Shown here: positions 16,946 to 26,441 of the stretch, piece by piece
Numbering within the stretch: the first letter of the stretch is position 1
Layout of the letters: each line of letters begins with the position of its first letter
Assembly: GCF_003813775.1 (NCBI RefSeq)
Contig: NZ_RPDH01000001.1
Coordinates: 868,001-932,000 of the forward strand
DNA from: Chitinophaga lutea
Lineage (GTDB): Bacteria; Bacteroidota; Bacteroidia; Chitinophagales; Chitinophagaceae
DNA: 64,000 nt
Direction: 5' to 3'
Made by a program: the position numbers and the translations under genes
The notes under the pieces: model-generated
What the model was told of the DNA's origin: nothing
What the model saw: only the letters and a program-made list of their open reading frames with translations
Databases searched by the model: none

Positions 16946-18583
16946 TTATTCGTAACCGGGATTCTGCTTCAGGTTCTTGTTCAGGATCATCTGATTGTAT
17001 GGGATGGGGAAAAGCTCCCATTTCGCCTGTCCTGAAGCCGGGTGATCCCACCAGGAGGCGGTTGTGAACTTCCCGAACCTGATCATGTCTGTTCTTCTTT
17101 TCCCCTCAAAAATAAACTCGCGGCCGCGTTCTGCCAAGAATTCGTCCAAAGTTAATTTTGCAACTGTATAAGCCTCTGTGGGCCAATCTGTTGCAGAGAA
17201 GGCCCTTTTGCGTACCGTGTTCACCAGGTCCACTACCTCGGCTGTTGCCACCCCGCCGTTCTTGCGCATGAGGGCCTCGGCCTTGTTATAATAGATCTCC
17301 GCCAGGCGGTACAGCACAAAATCGTTGTTCCAGTAAACATTGGAGGTTTGCACTCCGGGGCGGTACTTGTTAAAGCGTGCGCCGCTGTTCTCTTCTCCCC
17401 TCGTCATGCCACCAGGGCCGGTTTCGCCTTCGGTATTGCGGCGTATCTCTTTCACGAACACCAGCGGTTTGCCGGCGTATTCCTCTGTCCCTTTCACGAT
17501 ACTGTCGTTGAAGTTGGTGCGGAAAGCCACATCAATTTTGGCGGTATCGATCAGCAGCCAGTTCTTTCTCCGGAGGTCTTTAGCTGAAAATGCATCAAAA
17601 GCCGTGGGAATCACCACGATACCGTTATTTCCGTTAAAGTTTGCATTATACAGCTTTTTTTGCTCATAATGCCATAGATCCCCGTTCCAGCCGAAACGGA
17701 AGTTGCCCACCGTGTAGTCGTAGGTGATCTGGAAAAGGTTCTCCGGGGAGAGGTGGTTCATGTTGTCGAACGGCTTGAGCAGGTCTGTTTCCAGTGCAGG
17801 CGCCCCACCGGACAGGGAACCGCAGGAACCGTCGAGAATCTTGTTACAGGCGGCCACACAATCGTCCCAGCGCGGCGTACCGGCCCATTTTTCGGCATTC
17901 AGGTACAGTTCTGCCAGCATTGCATAACCGGCGGCCCGGGTTACACGGCCCACCAGCGAGGGGGCGAGTTTGGGCAGCAGGTCCACGTTTTCCTTCAGCT
18001 CTTTTTCGATAAAGGCCCATACGTCTTTGCGCGGGGCGTTCTCGGGACTGATGGGCACACCCACCTCGGTCACGATGGGAATGTTCCCATACAGGTCCAT
18101 CAGTTTCAGGTAATGCCAGGCGCGCAGCACCTTGGTTTCCGCGATGATGGCGGCTTTATCCTCGTCCGTCATCCCAATCGTCTTGAAGTCGATGGCAGAC
18201 AGGTCTTTGATGGTGTTGTTACAAAAACCCATCCCCCAGAACATCAGGCGCCAGGGGTTCCAGGCGTTGTTGTCGTTGGCGATCCAGGCGTGGTTGTGAA
18301 GACGGATCCAGTCGCCGCCGTCAAAACCGTGGCGGCCTTTCTGGGGCCAGGCCAGCTGGTCGGCAGACAGTTCGTTCACCCGCCAGTAACCCACCTGCCC
18401 TGTGGGCGCAGCCCAGGCATTGGCGTGGGTGAACGGGCGCAGTACGGCCGCCATTACCTCCGTCCGGTTTTTGTAGAAGTTTTCAGCGGGAATTTCGCTG
18501 TATACCTTTTCTTCCAGGTTCGTGCAGGCGCCTGCTCCCAACATCAGGGAAACCAGGCCCGGCAGGATATATTTCTTTTGCAT
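16946..18583 (-). CDS. RagB/SusD family nutrient-uptake outer-membrane lipoprotein
   Basis: A 545-residue protein with a lipobox signal (MQKKYILPGLVSLMLGAGAC, Cys20). SusD landmarks are ETKVLRAWHYLKLMDLYGNI with the following PIVTE, TRAAGYAMLAELYLNAEKW, and C-terminal DEFLAERGREFIFEGKRRTD and MIRFGKF. It lies 21 bases after the SusC stop and is co-transcribed with it. It should be the surface glycan-binding lid of the SusC pore at 18605-21538. Given the neighbouring GH92 enzymes, mannose-rich glycans are the likely ligand; this is inferred from context. Confidence 0.95.
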   Translation of the reverse strand: MQKKYILPGLVSLMLGAGACTNLEEKVYSEIPAENFYKNRTEVMAAVLRPFTHANAWAAPTGQVGYWRVNELSADQLAWPQKGRHGFDGGDWIRLHNHAWIANDNNAWNPWRLMFWGMGFCNNTIKDLSAIDFKTIGMTDEDKAAIIAETKVLRAWHYLKLMDLYGNIPIVTEVGVPISPENAPRKDVWAFIEKELKENVDLLPKLAPSLVGRVTRAAGYAMLAELYLNAEKWAGTPRWDDCVAACNKILDGSCGSLSGGAPALETDLLKPFDNMNHLSPENLFQITYDYTVGNFRFGWNGDLWHYEQKKLYNANFNGNNGIVVIPTAFDAFSAKDLRRKNWLLIDTAKIDVAFRTNFNDSIVKGTEEYAGKPLVFVKEIRRNTEGETGPGGMTRGEENSGARFNKYRPGVQTSNVYWNNDFVLYRLAEIYYNKAEALMRKNGGVATAEVVDLVNTVRKRAFSATDWPTEAYTVAKLTLDEFLAERGREFIFEGKRRTDMIRFGKFTTASWWDHPASGQAKWELFPIPYNQMILNKNLKQNPGYE

Positions 18584-18604
18584 GTTCTTCAGTTTTAAAA
18601 AATT

Positions 18605-21538
18605 CTAAAATCCGATGTTCAAACCAATGGTGTAAGACCTTGTTCTGGGATAGAAGCCGCGGGCGTCGATACCCGTGGTGAGGCCGTTATCTTCCAGTTC
18701 GGGATCAAGCCCGCTGTACTTGGTAAACGTGGCCACGTTGCGGCCGGCCGCGTAAATGCGGATGCTGCGGATGTAATCGGACTTCAGTTTGAAGCTATAG
18801 CCGAGGGCGATGTTGTCCAGTTTCATGAAATCACCTTTTTCGAGGTAGTAGTCGGAATACTGGGGCACGTCGTTGAGGCCCTTGTGTTTAGTGATGGCGC
18901 TTAACAGCACGTTGTTCGGGAACCAGGCCTTGTTACCAAAATAGAGTTCCTGCAGGTTCAGGATGTCGTATCCGAGCTTGCCGCGGAAGAACAGGCTGAG
19001 GTCCCAGTTTTTGTAACGGAACACGTTATTCCAGGAGAACATCATTTTAGGCACACCGTTGCCGATTACACCGAGGTCGTCCTGCGTGATCTGACCGGCC
19101 ACCACCTTGGAGCCGTCTTTTTTGTAGAACAGCCATTTGCCGTTCTGGTCGAAACCGGCAAAACGTTTACCGAAGAAGTTGCCGAGGGCGCCGCCTTCCA
19201 CTACGCGGATGGCATTACCGAGCGCACCGGGTGAAGGCAGGCTGCCGAACTCCAGTTTCTCCAGGCGGTACTGGTCGTTATGGATGCTCGTCATCTCGTT
19301 CTGCTGGCGGTTGAAGGTAACGTCCACGTTGTAGGTGAAATTCTTCGTCTGCACCGGCGTACCGCTCAGCACGATTTCAAAACCCTTGTTGGAGATGGTG
19401 CCCACGTTGGTGAAGATCTGGCTGGTCACGAACGGCGGCAATTGCGTATCGTAGTTGCTCAGCAGGTCTTCCGTTTTACGCTGGTACACATCGAATGAAC
19501 CGCTCAGGCGGTTGTTCAGCAGGCTGAAGTCCACCCCGATGTTCCATTCTTTTTTCTTTTCCCAGCGCAAATCCGGGTTGGGGTTGCGGGAAGGGCCGTA
19601 TGTTTCGAACCAGGAACCGTTTTGCAGGTAAGCGCCGCCGGTGCCGAGCAGGATCAGCGACTGGTAGTTGGCAAAACCCTGGTTACCGGTAACACCGTAA
19701 CCGGCGCGGAGTTTCAGCTGGTTGATGGTGCGGTTGCCTTTCAGGAAGTCTTCTTCGCTCAGCGTCCAGCCCACGGAGAATGCCGGGAAGTCCGCCCATT
19801 TGTGGTTGGCACCGAAGCGGGAAGAACCTTCGTGGCGGAGAATCGCCTGTGCAAAATATTTCTGACGGAAGGTGTAGTTCACCCTGCCGAAAAATGCCAC
19901 GAGGGTATTGTCCACTTTATTGCTGCCCATGCCGGAGCGGCCGAGGGTACGGTACAAACCGTTACCGAGGTTCCAGTCCTGGAAAGCATCCGTCAGAAAG
20001 CCCGCGTTATTGGCATTGTAGGTTTCAATAGTGCTGTACTGGTAGCTGTAGCCGGCCAGAGCCGTAATGCTGTGCTCGCCGAAAGTGTTGTTATAATCGA
20101 TAACGGATTCGAATGTTTTGTCGAATTCCACGCGGTTGGCTTTGGAAGCATATCCGCCGCCCTGGTAGTCTACCTGTGAAGAGCGGGAAGCGCGCAGCCT
20201 GTACTGGCGGTCGTTCCAGTTATTGCGTACGATGGCGCCGAATGCCGATACGCGCAGGCCTTTGTATACTTCCACGGTCACCTTACCGTCTGCCTGAATG
20301 GTTTGCTGATCGCGCTCGGACAATTCCTGTTCGAGGCGGGCCACTGGGTTGAAGTTGTTGAAAGCGGTGGTTTCTAGGAAGGTGCCGTCCGGGTTCTTAA
20401 CCGGTGCCGTCGGGTTTCTTTGTACCGCCTGTTCGAAATCGCCGTTGCTGCCGCCCAGCAGGTCCGCTTTGTTGAAGTTGGCAGCCAGGTTTGCCTGCAG
20501 GGTCATTTTACCCTGTAAACCGGTCTGGTTCACGTTCAGGCGGCCGCCGTACTGTTTGCGGGAATTGCGTTTGGCGATGCCCTCACCGTCGTTGTAATAA
20601 CCGGCGGCGCGGTAGTTTGATTTTTCGGTGCCCCCGGTAGCGGAGAGCGTGTAGTATTGCGACAGGTTCTTTTTGTTGATGAGCATGTCGTAAATGTCCG
20701 TACTGCTGCCGCGGTCGTTACCGGCGGGAGCGTTGGCCTTGAATTCTTCCGCATTGAGGAAGCGAGGTTTTTTAGCCACTTCATCACGCTGGAGAAAAGA
20801 ACCGAAGTTGAATTGCGGCTCGCCGGATTTCCCTTTTTTGGTGGTTACGAGAATAACGCCGCCGTTCGCACGCGTACCATAGATCGCTGCGGCAGAACCA
20901 TCGCGCAGTACGTCGATGGAGGCGATGTCCTCCTGCTGCAACAGATCGAGGTTGCCGCCCGGCACGCCATCGATTACGATCAGCGGGCCGATGGTGCCGC
21001 TAAGGCTGGTAATACCGCGCATCTGTACGGAAGCGCCTGCGTTCGGGTTGTTGCCGTTCACACGGGTGATGCTGAGGCCCGGCACTTTACCCTGCACGAG
21101 ATCCATGGGGGAACGCGCCACGCCGGGATTGAAGTTTTCCGCCTTGATGGTGGTCACCGCGGAGGTCACTTCTTTTTTCTTCAATGTACCGTAACCCACC
21201 ACCACTACGTCTTCCAACGTTTTGGAAGAAAGCGAGAGCGATGCGTTCACGGTGTTGCCGCTGCCGAGGGGCAGCGTGAGCGTTTCGTAGCCGATGTACG
21301 AAAACTCCAGTTGTGTGCCTGATGTAATGTTCAGACTGTAGGAACCATCACCACCGGTTTGTGTACCGGTACTGGTGCCCACCACCCTGACGGTTACACC
21401 GGGGAGGGGAGACTGGTCTTTGGCATCCTTCACCGTGCCTTTGACGGTTCTGGATTGGGAATAGGCCAGGGAGGCCGACAGCAGCAGCAAAGCGCCGAGC
21501 CAGCTCACGTGCATGAAAAACGTGGATCTTTTCTTCAT
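18605..21538 (-). CDS. SusC/RagA TonB-linked outer-membrane transporter
   Basis: A 977-residue receptor: signal ending SASLAYSQ, then a carboxypeptidase-like domain (VKGTVKDAKDQSPLPGVTVR), the TonB-box region (LEDVVVVGYGTLKKKEVTSA), a plug with VQGKVPGLSITRVNGNNPNA, PLIVIDGVPGG and IASIDVLRDGSAAAIYGTRA, then the barrel. There is no STN domain, so unlike the receptor at 4325-7909 it cannot signal to a FecR. Regulation by the upstream LacI protein fits this. It imports oligosaccharides with the SusD at 16946. The leader upstream is unusually long (about 980 bases) and carries several palindromes. Confidence 0.95.
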   Translation of the reverse strand: MKKRSTFFMHVSWLGALLLLSASLAYSQSRTVKGTVKDAKDQSPLPGVTVRVVGTSTGTQTGGDGSYSLNITSGTQLEFSYIGYETLTLPLGSGNTVNASLSLSSKTLEDVVVVGYGTLKKKEVTSAVTTIKAENFNPGVARSPMDLVQGKVPGLSITRVNGNNPNAGASVQMRGITSLSGTIGPLIVIDGVPGGNLDLLQQEDIASIDVLRDGSAAAIYGTRANGGVILVTTKKGKSGEPQFNFGSFLQRDEVAKKPRFLNAEEFKANAPAGNDRGSSTDIYDMLINKKNLSQYYTLSATGGTEKSNYRAAGYYNDGEGIAKRNSRKQYGGRLNVNQTGLQGKMTLQANLAANFNKADLLGGSNGDFEQAVQRNPTAPVKNPDGTFLETTAFNNFNPVARLEQELSERDQQTIQADGKVTVEVYKGLRVSAFGAIVRNNWNDRQYRLRASRSSQVDYQGGGYASKANRVEFDKTFESVIDYNNTFGEHSITALAGYSYQYSTIETYNANNAGFLTDAFQDWNLGNGLYRTLGRSGMGSNKVDNTLVAFFGRVNYTFRQKYFAQAILRHEGSSRFGANHKWADFPAFSVGWTLSEEDFLKGNRTINQLKLRAGYGVTGNQGFANYQSLILLGTGGAYLQNGSWFETYGPSRNPNPDLRWEKKKEWNIGVDFSLLNNRLSGSFDVYQRKTEDLLSNYDTQLPPFVTSQIFTNVGTISNKGFEIVLSGTPVQTKNFTYNVDVTFNRQQNEMTSIHNDQYRLEKLEFGSLPSPGALGNAIRVVEGGALGNFFGKRFAGFDQNGKWLFYKKDGSKVVAGQITQDDLGVIGNGVPKMMFSWNNVFRYKNWDLSLFFRGKLGYDILNLQELYFGNKAWFPNNVLLSAITKHKGLNDVPQYSDYYLEKGDFMKLDNIALGYSFKLKSDYIRSIRIYAAGRNVATFTKYSGLDPELEDNGLTTGIDARGFYPRTRSYTIGLNIGF

Positions 21539-21782
21539 TGCAATTGGAATTGATTTGGTTAATAATTTGGAATAAGTTGGTAACGCAGCAGCTCAAAACG
21601 TTATGGCATGGCGATTTCTGCCGGCTTCCGGAGGCGCCGCGGGGAGTTGGCAAAACAATCCCTGTACACAGCCGCAGTTGTGCATGAAGGGGAAAAGTCA
21701 GGGCAAAACACAGCCTTTCAGCTTCCGGGGGAAGCCGTCAGGAGGCACAAAACACTCCCTGCATGCATAGCTGGCCATGCAA

Positions 21783-21798
21783 GCAAAATCGATTTAGC
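21783..21798. promoter_or_regulatory. LacI-type operator upstream of susC, proximal copy
   Basis: GCAAAATCGATTTAGC, near-palindromic around CG, lies 245 bases ahead of the SusC start. The same 16 bases recur at 22186-22201, and variants lie before both GH92 genes. A shared site across the locus marks it as a regulon operator, most simply for the adjacent LacI protein. Confidence 0.65.
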
Positions 21799-22185
21799 AA
21801 TAGGTTTGAAAGCTGGAGCTCATTCGGCACTAAATGATCTGCCGTGTTGCTATCCTTTCATTGTTACGATAAATTTTTTGTTGAATGATTAAAAATTGAT
21901 TGCCAGTTGTGGAATCGTCACAACAATCCCAATGGATTTTCTCAGTTACCTACGGTTTTGTTAGCGTATATATATTACACGTGGTGGGTTAGCGGACCCG
22001 CACCACTTTCTCTGTTCACTCCTATTCAGTACCGGCATCGCGATTTAGATTACGGACTGGTTTTTCAAAGTTCACTTATAAAAAAATTCCTTCTGCAGGG
22101 GCTCTGGCAGAGCATTACAGAATACAGTTAGGTCAAATAACCTGGAATTTCCATGTCCCCTTCTCCCCTTCAAAAACAGCCAAAT

Positions 22186-22201
22186 GCAAAATCGATTTAG
22201 C
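22186..22201. promoter_or_regulatory. LacI-type operator upstream of susC, distal copy
   Basis: Identical in all 16 bases to the site at 21783 and flanked by T/A on each side (TGCAAAATCGATTTAGCA). It lies about 320 bases from the end of the lacI gene. Confidence 0.65.
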
Positions 22202-22499
22202 ATAGCTTCCAAAAAAAAGACCCATTCGGATCTGTACCGGCATCACCGGAGAAGTAATACGTACCATAAATGTAGAATTAATTTATGGCTTTCAAAATTT
22301 TTTCACGAAAAATTATTTGAACGGTTTTTTTAGTTCGATGCGAACGCAATGCAGTAAAGCGTTTCGGGCAACAACAGAATTTATCGCCTCCGCGACCTCC
22401 GGTAGTAATTACAAAAAGTACGGCGTAGAATTTACACTTAATGAGTTGCCTGTGCAGCGCAAAAGTAATGCTGGTTGTCCAATAGAATGGGAAGAAAAA

Positions 22500-22511
22500 C
22501 TAAACGTTTAG
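22500..22511. promoter_or_regulatory. CTAAACGTTTAG palindrome at the end of the lacI gene
   Basis: A perfect 12-base palindrome centred on CG lies 8 bases past the LacI stop codon. Its half-site differs from the AAATCGATTT sites of this locus and is closer to the GCAAACGTTTGC sites of the uronate locus at 31-35 kb. It may be a site for another LacI-family protein. Confidence 0.35.
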
Positions 22512-22518
22512 CAATGGC

Positions 22519-23559
22519 TCACGCGGAGCCGCGTTTAATGAATTTACCGGGCACCTGCACCTGGCTTTTACGGGTGGAGCGGGGACTTTTATCGAGCTGC
22601 TGCATCAGCAGGTTAATGGCAGTTTTGGCGATCTCCTCCACCGGCTGCTGCACCACGGTAATACCGGGCGGGTACAGCCGGAAAATATCATGGTCGTCGA
22701 AACAGATCATGGCCATGTCTTCAGGCATGCGCAAGCCCAATCCGGCGATGCTTTCCAGACCGAGGATACCGAGATAGTTGGTGGCGAAGAAAATGGCGTC
22801 CAGCCCTTTGTTGGCATGGATAAACTCCTGGATGAGGCGTACGGCTTCCTCACGCGGACTGTTATACGAAATCTTCAGCACCTGCTTGTTGCGTACGGCA
22901 ATGCCTTCCTCTTTCAACGCGTCCTTATAACCCTGCAAGCGCTGCTGGATTTGTACGAGGTCCATATCCACCGTAATAAAACCGATCTTTTTATAACCTT
23001 TTCCCAGCAGGTGTTTCATGCCCTGCCGCACCCCGCCGTAGTTGTCGATCAGTACATAGGGCACCTGTATGCCGGGGAAATAACTGTCCATCAGGACCAC
23101 CGGCCGTTTGTGCGCCAGCAGCTGCTCGATGTCTTTTTCCATACCGGCGGCGGGCGTGATCAGGAAACCGTCTACCTGCTGGCGGTTCAGCATGCGGATG
23201 AGGTCGCTGCCTTTTTGTGCGTTGTTTTCGGTACTGCAATACACAATATTATAACCGAACCGGTCGGCTTCGGATTCTATCACCCTGGCCAGCGCGGCGA
23301 AAAAACTGCCGGAGATGCTTTCCACCATCAGTCCCAGTGTTTTGGACTGCCCGGTGCGCAGGTTGACGGCCACGGAATGCGGCTGGTAGCCCGTCTTTTT
23401 AACGACGGCCTGCACCTTTTCCGCCAGTTCATCGCTGATGCGCATCTGGCGGGCTTTCCCATTGAGTACGAAGGAAACGGTGGAGGGGGCCACTCCTGCC
23501 ATCCTGGCTACATCTTTCAGAGATAAGCGCTTCATTCCCTGGCCTTTCATATCTTTCAT
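22519..23559 (-). CDS. LacI family transcriptional regulator of the GH92 locus
   Basis: A 346-residue protein with the LacI HTH (LSLKDVARMAGVAPSTVSFV, then LNGKARQMRIS) and a periplasmic-binding-like sensor core (SKTLGLMVESISGSFFAALA, VDGFLITPAAGM, GYKKIGFITVDMDL, DAIFFATNYLGILGLESIAG). The ATG at 23535 (MKRLSLKDV) gives the most typical LacI start; those at 23550 and 23559 add a few residues. It probably senses a mannose-derived sugar and controls the SusC/SusD and GH92 genes through the shared AAATCGATTT palindromes. The ligand and the sign of control are not visible in the sequence. Confidence 0.92.
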   Translation of the reverse strand: MKDMKGQGMKRLSLKDVARMAGVAPSTVSFVLNGKARQMRISDELAEKVQAVVKKTGYQPHSVAVNLRTGQSKTLGLMVESISGSFFAALARVIESEADRFGYNIVYCSTENNAQKGSDLIRMLNRQQVDGFLITPAAGMEKDIEQLLAHKRPVVLMDSYFPGIQVPYVLIDNYGGVRQGMKHLLGKGYKKIGFITVDMDLVQIQQRLQGYKDALKEEGIAVRNKQVLKISYNSPREEAVRLIQEFIHANKGLDAIFFATNYLGILGLESIAGLGLRMPEDMAMICFDDHDIFRLYPPGITVVQQPVEEIAKTAINLLMQQLDKSPRSTRKSQVQVPGKFIKRGSA

Positions 23560-23747
23560 GATACTGCTAAACTGCTTTTTATTCTTTTAATGGCCGGTCT
23601 TCGGCGCGAGGTTGATCGATAAATTTTGTGTAACAGGTTCGGAAATTACGCTGAAAAATCGGGATTAAGGGGCCGTTTTTCTGCAGTGAACGGCTCATGA
23701 CAATACCGTACCGGCATGGCCGGTAGTCCCCAACGGGCACATATACA

Positions 23748-23993
23748 CTAGATTCCCAATGAGTTATCCACCCTGCGGTAACTCATTTTCCATAACACAT
23801 TGGCCAGCTTCCTGGCCGTGTTTTTAACGAAAGTTTCGCTCTTTTCGGGGAAGTAGATGTGCAGTGATTCGTGAAGACTGACTTCCAGATGTTTACGGCC
23901 CTGCAGGCGGCTGTCAATCACAATGGTATTACAACCGTAATCAGACATTCCGTACGCTTTTTCGCGTCCGAGTTTGCGATAGATCACTTTCAT
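23748..23993 (-). CDS. Small protein with an HExxH-like metal motif
   Basis: An 81-residue protein containing VSLHESLHIYFP near its middle. HESLH is the zinc-binding HExxH pattern of gluzincins and of ImmA/IrrE- or SprT-like proteins, but the protein is far shorter than any complete protease of those groups and no third ligand is obvious beyond possible acidic residues. The N-terminal part (MKVIYRKLGREKAYGM, then CNTIVIDSRLQGRKHLEV) looks like the strand pair that precedes this motif in minimal metallopeptidases. It stands alone between lacI and the antiporter. Activity is uncertain. Confidence 0.6.
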   Translation of the reverse strand: MKVIYRKLGREKAYGMSDYGCNTIVIDSRLQGRKHLEVSLHESLHIYFPEKSETFVKNTARKLANVLWKMSYRRVDNSLGI

Positions 23994-24060
23994 ACCTTTC
24001 CTGTTTACTGTTACAAAGGTACGAAGTTATCGGCGCCCCATAAATGGCTGATATAAAATA

Positions 24061-26313
24061 CTACACGGCTGGTTTCTGCGCTTCTCCTTTCACGCGGAAC
24101 AACGCTGCGGTACGTTTTGGACTGCCTACCACCCATACCACGTCGCCCTCTTCGAGCAGCATATCGGAGATGGGATTGAGGATACGCTCCGTTCCGCGCT
24201 CGATGCCCACTACCAGGCTGTGCGCCTGCTCACGGATGCCGGACTGGCGGATGGTTTTACCGTACACCTGCGAGCCGGGCAGCACTTCATAACGGCGCAG
24301 TTCCACTTCTGTTTTCACGGGGCGGATGTCGGGCAGATGCTGTTCGATGTATTGGCGGAACAGGGCGATCTGATCGTCGGTCCCGATCACCTGCAGCCGG
24401 TCGCCGGGATACAGCCGCTCGGACTTCGGGGGAATGGGCAGCAGCCGCTCCCCTCTCTCGATCACGGCTATATTAACGCCGTATTTTTCACGCAGGCCAA
24501 GCTCTTCGAGCGTCTGGCCTACGCCCTCCCAGTCGGGGCGCACATTAAATGAGGCCAGGTGCGCATCCCAGGGCGCCAGCACCGGATTGCGGCGCTTTTC
24601 GGCGGCAGCCTGCGCGGTTTCACGGGCATTGAAGTTGGTGAAGAAACGGGCTTCCAGCCGGTCGTAGAACACCTGCAAACGGCGGGAGAAAATGATCAGT
24701 ACGGTCAGGAACACCACCGTCACGGAAAACGCCACCGTAAAGGAATAAATCCGGTCGAGCATCATACCGATCAGGAATACGGCCAGCACTATCCTGGCTA
24801 TACGAAGCAGCCACAACGGGCCTTTGTATTTGTTCTGCGCATACAGGTTCGAAAACGCGGCGGATTCCACCCGCCGCACCGCGAGCGCCCAAAGAAAAGG
24901 CATCATCACAAGGAATGTACCGATGGCCGTAATGATCCTGCTCCACCTCGCCCCGGCCAGTTCTTCCACTTTCGGGAGCACGTAGAGCGACGACAGCAGC
25001 CCGATGGCAATGATGATCACCGCGCTTACGGCGGTGTTGATCACATATCCTTTCAGTACCACCTGCCAGTCGCTGGCCTGCGAAATCGTCTGCGCACCGG
25101 TGCTGTACCGCGCCAGTGTGGATTTCCAGCCTGCCGGGATTCTTTTATCGAGCCAGCCGTAAAACGGCTCGGCCATTTTGATGAGGTAAGGCGTGGTGAA
25201 GGTCGTGATCGCCGAAACGGCCACGGCGATGGGATAGAGAAAGTCGCTCGTTACCTTGAGCGTGAGCCCGAGCGTGGCAATGATGAACGAAAACTCCCCG
25301 ATCTGCGCCAGGCTCATACCGGCCTGCACGGAGGTTTTCAACGGCTGCCCCGAGATCACGGCGCCCAGCGTGGTGCTCAGCGTTTTGCCCACCAGCGTGA
25401 TCACCGTCAGCAACAGCACGGGCCCCAGGTACAGCTGCAGCATTTTAGGATCTATCAGCATACCCACCGAAACGAAGAAGATGGCGCCGAAAAGGTCTTT
25501 CACGGATTTGACGAGGTGCTCTATTTTTTCCGCCTGCGTGGTTTCTGCGAGAATGGAGCCCATGATGAACGCGCCGAGCGCGGGTGAAAATCCCACCTGC
25601 GTAGCCAGCACCACCATGCCGAGGCAAAGGGCGATAGCCGTTACCAGCATGGTCTCTTCGCTCATCAGCGATTTTGTTTTCTTTAATAATGTGGGGATGA
25701 AAAAGATGCCGCCCACGAACCAGAGGATCAGGAAGAATACCAGCTTCACCACGGAAATCAGCATTTCCGTTCCGGCAAACTGCTGGCTCACGGCCAGGGT
25801 GGACAACAATACGAGCAGCACGATCGCGATCAGGTCTTCCACCACGAGGATACCGAATACGAGCCCGGCGAATTTATGCCCCTTCACGCCCAGCTCTTCG
25901 AACGCACGGATAATAATGGTCGTGGAGGAAACCGACAGCACGCCCCCGAGGAAAATACTGTCCATCATGCCCCAGCCCAGCAACTGCCCGGTGGCATAAC
26001 CCAACCCGAGCATGACAGCCACCTCCACGAGCGCGGTGATGGAAGCCGCCCCGCCGACCTTCATCAGTTTTTTAAAGCTGAATTCAAGGCCGAGGCTGAA
26101 CAATAAAAAGATCACCCCTATTTCGGACCAGACGCGGATGTTGCCCTCCTCCCGGACGGTCGGGAATAAATCGAAATAAGGGCCTACAAGAAAACCGGCA
26201 ATAAGATAACCGAGCACCAGCGGCTGCTTCAGTTTTTTGAAGATCAATGTGGTGATGGCCGCTGCACCGAGCAGCAAAGCGAGGTCTGCAATAAGGTTTG
26301 GTAAATGAATCAT
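24061..26313 (-). CDS. CPA2-type cation/proton antiporter with C-terminal RCK_C domains
   Basis: The start is the ATG at 26313 (MIHLPNLIADLALLLGAAAI); the longer form adds a non-conserved leader. It has about 750 residues. The first 390 are a Na+/H+ exchanger (KefB/CPA2) domain with QPLVLGYLIAGFLVGP, FSLGLEFSFKKL, SVSSTTIIIRAFEELG and GFSPALGAFIMGSILAET. Three or so extra membrane helices follow, then two TrkA-C/RCK_C domains (LYPGDRLQVIGTDDQI and LEEGDVVWVVGSPKRT). There is no NAD-binding RCK_N domain. It probably exports K+ or Na+ in exchange for protons; the ion is not certain. It is transcribed alone. Confidence 0.9.
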   Translation of the reverse strand: MIHLPNLIADLALLLGAAAITTLIFKKLKQPLVLGYLIAGFLVGPYFDLFPTVREEGNIRVWSEIGVIFLLFSLGLEFSFKKLMKVGGAASITALVEVAVMLGLGYATGQLLGWGMMDSIFLGGVLSVSSTTIIIRAFEELGVKGHKFAGLVFGILVVEDLIAIVLLVLLSTLAVSQQFAGTEMLISVVKLVFFLILWFVGGIFFIPTLLKKTKSLMSEETMLVTAIALCLGMVVLATQVGFSPALGAFIMGSILAETTQAEKIEHLVKSVKDLFGAIFFVSVGMLIDPKMLQLYLGPVLLLTVITLVGKTLSTTLGAVISGQPLKTSVQAGMSLAQIGEFSFIIATLGLTLKVTSDFLYPIAVAVSAITTFTTPYLIKMAEPFYGWLDKRIPAGWKSTLARYSTGAQTISQASDWQVVLKGYVINTAVSAVIIIAIGLLSSLYVLPKVEELAGARWSRIITAIGTFLVMMPFLWALAVRRVESAAFSNLYAQNKYKGPLWLLRIARIVLAVFLIGMMLDRIYSFTVAFSVTVVFLTVLIIFSRRLQVFYDRLEARFFTNFNARETAQAAAEKRRNPVLAPWDAHLASFNVRPDWEGVGQTLEELGLREKYGVNIAVIERGERLLPIPPKSERLYPGDRLQVIGTDDQIALFRQYIEQHLPDIRPVKTEVELRRYEVLPGSQVYGKTIRQSGIREQAHSLVVGIERGTERILNPISDMLLEEGDVVWVVGSPKRTAALFRVKGEAQKPAV

Positions 26314-26376
26314 CCGCCCGTCCGTTCTTTTGATACGGTGGCAAAATAACAAAAAAAGGCGGGAGGCAGGGCTAAT

Positions 26377-26415
26377 AAAAGACAAGGAATGCGCCAAACG
26401 GCCGCATTCCTTGTC
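26377..26415 (-). terminator. Strong terminator after the GH88 gene
   Basis: A perfect 13-bp stem (26381-26393 with 26403-26415, loop of 9) lies 27 bases past the GH88 stop. On the minus strand it is followed by TTTTATTAG. It closes the kduI-to-GH88 operon and separates it from the antiporter gene. Confidence 0.75.
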
Positions 26416-26441
26416 AATAGCGTATTAAAATTGTATTAAAA

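Larger units (their letters stand above)
21539..22518. other. 980-base gene-free region upstream of susC
   Basis: Between the LacI stop and the SusC start there is no credible gene; the short open frames show no family features and the DNA turns AT-rich to the right. It contains two identical 16-base operators (21783 and 22186), a third LacI-type palindrome of different sequence (22500) and presumably the SusC promoter. Spacing of the sites, about 400 and 310 bases, would allow looping, which is an inference. Confidence 0.6.

Noticed and set aside
22317..22511. Small plus-strand gene in the susC leader
   Set aside because: AT-rich, no homology seen, no coupling to neighbours, and it overlaps a palindromic site.
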